Shown in pieces: positions 18,111-20,911 of a DNA stretch of 20,911 nucleotides. A program made the translations under genes and the position numbers. Under the pieces are notes generated by a model. That model searched no databases. It had not been told where the DNA came from and saw only the letters and a list, made by a program, of their open reading frames with translations. The stretch comes from Thermoproteota archaeon (lineage in GTDB: Archaea > Thermoproteota > Methanomethylicia > Methanomethylicales > B66-G16). Where the stretch lies: NCBI GenBank assembly GCA_003649085.1, contig QMQV01000018.1, forward strand, positions 1-20,911, written 5' to 3'. Positions within the stretch are counted from its first letter, which is position 1. The number at the start of each line of letters is the position of its first letter.

Positions 18111-20911
18111 TTCTTCTCCAGTTCCTCAAACAACTTCTTGAATTTCTCTATATGCTCGGGCTTTATCTCAATCCTTATCTCCTTCTTCCTCTGAGACACA
18201 ACAACATATAAAATGATGCCTCCAACGATTATGAACACTATTAAGTATATTAATATTTGCTCGATGGGCATCCCCAAGTAGGTCTTCCTGTAGGTTATGG
18301 AGGATACAGGTCCAATTATGTGTTCCCTAGCAACAGTGTAGTTATACTTAATCCAGTGGTAACCTGCATCCCAAGAACTTTCTTCGAAGTCCTCTGGAAT
18401 TATGAAACAAAGTTCTTCAGTTCCGAGGGTATAATTTATTGGCTTCCCATCGGATAGGGCTGTGAGGTTCTCCATATTGTTATAGTAGTCAACTTCCCTC
18501 TCCAGATTGACGCAGTATCTTATCTCCTTCTGCTTCGTCAGGTTTGCTAGGTCGCTTACAACCCTGTGAGTGGAGTTATGCTCCCAGACAACGTAATCAA
18601 GCTCCTCAAGTTTACTCTTGCTTTTATTAACAGTAACGACAGGATAGCAAGTCCCGTTTATGGTTACGTTCTTCACACTCCCGTTGCTTATATCCACATA
18701 GACATAGCTTGATGGGAAATCCACACTCGGATAGTCATCGACCATCGTATTGTATCTAACGAGAACGTTGCTATAACTCACATTCTCATCTGTATTGTTC
18801 AGAGTTACATTGAATCTTGCATAATACTGGCTATCTACTAGTATGTATGGAGCGTCTATCGTGAGGTTCCAGAGCAATTTCTTTATAATATCGTAAGCCC
18901 TGCACCTCGTATCTATCCAGTAATAGCTGTTGGCTGAGAAATTGTAATACTCATACTGTTCCACAGCCTCCCAACCTTCTCTACAAGTGAGGTTGAACAC
19001 GACATCCTCGAAGTCTATAGAGGAGGGGTTATGGACGTAAGTCCTTTGCTTGGAGTAAGCCCAGCCACCAGCTTCTGTGATATTTAAAGTGTCTTGCTCC
19101 CAAAGGTAGATGGTCTCCCACAATACATCGCCACTATCGTTTGCGTATACTGTATTGGAAGTATCTGTCAGGTTAACGAAACCACTACAATTGTCGCAAT
19201 CCCCGAATTCATCTGGGTTGCTCGTCCACCAATATATATCCTTAAATGGTATGTCCGTATTCCTGACCAGATAAATCTCTTGGGAGATGAACTGGGTTGA
19301 GAGGTTGGAGGTCTTGCTCTTATCTTGCTCCCAGTCATAGAACACCTCATCTATATTATCTCCGGAAGCCCTCCCCGAGCTCAGGTTCTTATCCTCATTT
19401 GCTGAGATATTAAAGTAGTCGCATACGTTTTGGGTTATGAAGCTCCAGCTACCGGATGGGAAGCTAACGTTAGAAAAGTCCCAGCAGAAATACACGTTCT
19501 CCCAAGGTATATTAGCGTGATTGTGAACCGACAGATTGCTCTTAATATACTGGACATCTATCCTCGATTGAGAATCCGGGTCCTGCTCCCAAGGTAGCTG
19601 AGTTTCATTTAACCAATCGCCGTAAGCCATTACGTAGGTGCTAAAGTTGGAGTTAGCTGAGATATTGAAGGTTCCGGAACAGTTGTAGCATACAACCTCA
19701 CCGCTCCATCCCGCCTCGGCTATATCTGGAGAGGAGATGGTATATGAGACATTTTCAAAATCTATTGGCTCCAAGTTGGTGAAGTTTACCGCTTCAATCA
19801 CCCACTGCCTGCTGAGGTTCGAAGTGTTTGAAGAGTCTTGTTCCCAGCCCAATTCCGTGATTTGTATTCTGTTATACTCCGACCAGTTGAAAATAACCTT
19901 AGTTGTTACTCCACCACCAACCGATAATAGCATGTTACCGCAATGAATAGCTGTGTAACTACCATTCGCTCCATAGGGGCACTGGTCATAGATTACGACT
20001 TCTTCATCCACCTCGGCGTAATTACTCACGTTGAGGGAAGCGTATTCATACACATCTCCTCCAGCTACAGACTGGTAGCTCTTATCCTGAGCAACTACCA
20101 GAGCAGAGGTATTCGTTGCATTAATCCAGACATACTTACAGGTATAGTTAACCACCTCCCCAGCATTCACCGATGCGGGGAAGGTCAAGGAATTACATGA
20201 GGTGCAACTATCTAATAGGGTTCCATCAGGATAGTAAACATAGACTTCATCAACATTTGGATAAGTTTCACAGGTCAGGCTACGCCACCAGTCTATGGTT
20301 CCTGTATTATTCAAAGTGAGGTTCTTCCAGTAGCTCAGGTTCCCAGTATCCGAAGCGTTCAGGTAAACGGTCTCTACCTGCTTTTCCTCCTGCCATTCAG
20401 GTTGGATAATCAGTGTAATCGCTATGGTATCAGACATATTATAATTACCGCTGGTATCATTGGCATTGATTGAGCAGTTAATCTGCCCGACCTCATTACT
20501 AATCCTCGTTGCGTAGTATGTCTTCCCTTCGAGTAAGCTCATTGAGAGATTTCCATTCCAAGCCCCGGAACAATTCGCCCACACGCTATCAAGAGGTGTG
20601 TTATTCGTTATGTTAGCCCTTATCTCCATCGTTTCTCCGGGTATGAGGTTCGGATAGACCGACCATACGGCATCGAATTGTATCATCCACGTTGTTACGT
20701 AGGTGTAAATCTCCGACGCATTCCACTGGTTCGAGGTATCATTAGCATAAACTCTCCATGCTATGGTTGCCCCTGCGGTTGAGTTTACAACTTTTGTAAC
20801 ATTGGACCAACATTCCTTGAATGGATTAGGACACATTTCTTCTGTAAATGCGACCCAAGTATCATTCACCCAACCACCGACACAATTAGCACCGTCCCAA
20901 GTTCCGTTACA
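18107..20911 (-). CDS. Giant surface protein with WEQD repeats (5' end outside window)
   Basis: At least 934 residues. The reading frame stays open to the right edge, so the true start and signal peptide lie outside; the GTG at 20869 is only an internal codon. Four tandem units begin with Trp-Glu-Gln-Asp at residues 342, 427, 513 and 590 (counted from 20869), spaced 85, 86 and 77. Each holds SNLS-type and NISAN-type phrases and Cys pairs (CYNCSG, CDNCSG). A degenerate unit begins near residue 259. Earlier segments (WNGNLSMSLLEGKTYYA) are Ig-like with ANCSG/INCS cysteines. More than 50 N-glycosylation sequons are present. A single membrane helix (about 870-891) and a charged cytoplasmic tail (about 893-920) end the protein. 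Such layouts suit S-layer-like, adhesin or spike proteins. Confidence 0.8.
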   Translation of the reverse strand, partial: CNGTWDGANCVGGWVNDTWVAFTEEMCPNPFKECWSNVTKVVNSTAGATIAWRVYANDTSNQWNASEIYTYVTTWMIQFDAVWSVYPNLIPGETMEIRANITNNTPLDSVWANCSGAWNGNLSMSLLEGKTYYATRISNEVGQINCSINANDTSGNYNMSDTIAITLIIQPEWQEEKQVETVYLNASDTGNLSYWKNLTLNNTGTIDWWRSLTCETYPNVDEVYVYYPDGTLLDSCTSCNSLTFPASVNAGEVVNYTCKYVWINATNTSALVVAQDKSYQSVAGGDVYEYASLNVSNYAEVDEEVVIYDQCPYGANGSYTAIHCGNMLLSVGGGVTTKVIFNWSEYNRIQITELGWEQDSSNTSNLSRQWVIEAVNFTNLEPIDFENVSYTISSPDIAEAGWSGEVVCYNCSGTFNISANSNFSTYVMAYGDWLNETQLPWEQDPDSQSRIDVQYIKSNLSVHNHANIPWENVYFCWDFSNVSFPSGSWSFITQNVCDYFNISANEDKNLSSGRASGDNIDEVFYDWEQDKSKTSNLSTQFISQEIYLVRNTDIPFKDIYWWTSNPDEFGDCDNCSGFVNLTDTSNTVYANDSGDVLWETIYLWEQDTLNITEAGGWAYSKQRTYVHNPSSIDFEDVVFNLTCREGWEAVEQYEYYNFSANSYYWIDTRCRAYDIIKKLLWNLTIDAPYILVDSQYYARFNVTLNNTDENVSYSNVLVRYNTMVDDYPSVDFPSSYVYVDISNGSVKNVTINGTCYPVVTVNKSKSKLEELDYVVWEHNSTHRVVSDLANLTKQKEIRYCVNLEREVDYYNNMENLTALSDGKPINYTLGTEELCFIIPEDFEESSWDAGYHWIKYNYTVAREHIIGPVSSITYRKTYLGMPIEQILIYLIVFIIVGGIILYVVVSQRKKEIRIEIKPEHIEKFKKLFEELEKK
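18860..19846 (-). repeat. Four tandem WEQD protein repeats
   Basis: Units of 77-86 residues share WEQD at the start, a hydrophobic core around an Asp/Pro-Phe/Trp-Glu-Asn/Asp-Val phrase (FENVSY, WENVYF, FKDIYW, FEDVVF) and an Asn-rich SAN phrase near the end. On the plus strand TG(C/T)TCCCA marks each WEQD. The fourth unit ends in a diverged edge. Confidence 0.7.

Noticed and set aside
1..20911. Circular molecule closed at the window ends
   Set aside because: Joining the ends puts a stop codon (from bases 4-6, minus strand) right before the giant gene's first codons with no start, and there are no terminal repeats; the window is a slice.

Overview
The window reads as archaeal DNA that is AT-rich and very densely packed. 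Many genes overlap by 1-55 bases, often through ATGA stop/start overlaps. Ribosome sites are of the GGTGA/GGAGG type, and several first genes have a TATA element about 26-29 bases before the start codon, which implies leaderless transcripts. Arginine AGG/AGA and isoleucine ATA codons are common and coding strands are purine-loaded, as in thermophilic archaea. The host cannot be named from the sequence. The combination of small surface beta-sandwich proteins, tailored membrane anchors and radical SAM enzymes would suit a DPANN or euryarchaeal lineage, or an element living in one.

Layout. (1) 1-5240, plus strand: a run of short genes that looks accessory (plasmid, provirus or integrated element). 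It holds several winged-helix proteins, a membrane-anchored coiled-coil protein, a Holliday-junction-resolvase-like PD-(D/E)XK protein, a stand-alone Lrp/AsnC-type effector domain and several unrecognised genes. (2) 5187-5693, minus strand: a small polytopic membrane protein whose promoter is shared, almost symmetrically, with a 45-residue ribbon-helix-helix regulator at 5747. (3) 5747-8087, plus: regulator, secreted glycoprotein-like protein, membrane-anchored coiled-coil protein, winged helix, M50-like membrane metalloprotease, winged helix. (4) 8088-8280: a GC-rich structured stretch with its own TATA element and oligo-T end, the best candidate here for an undescribed non-coding RNA. (5) 8278-13337, minus: one operon that opens with a radical SAM protein resembling the tetraether-lipid-synthase (Tes/MJ0619) class, then two secreted proteins sharing a beta-sandwich domain, two signal-peptide/C-terminal-anchor proteins and a membrane protein. 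(6) 13375-15831, plus, divergent from (5) across only 37 bases: a short UbiA-like membrane protein, a GT-C-type glycosyltransferase-like protein and a small anchored protein. (7) 15820 to the right edge, minus: a very large surface protein with WEQD repeats (cut by the window edge), an N-terminally anchored extracellular protein and a cobalamin-type radical SAM enzyme, coupled by ATGA overlaps.

Working model (inference): regions 5-7 form a cell-surface or virion-surface locus. Heavily N-glycosylation-sequon-rich proteins are displayed or assembled, and the linked radical SAM, UbiA-like and GT-C enzymes modify either the proteins or the lipids and glycans holding them. The left half supplies regulators. 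No integrase, capsid gene, replication initiator, tRNA, rRNA, IS element or CRISPR array could be recognised, so the virus/plasmid idea remains unproven.
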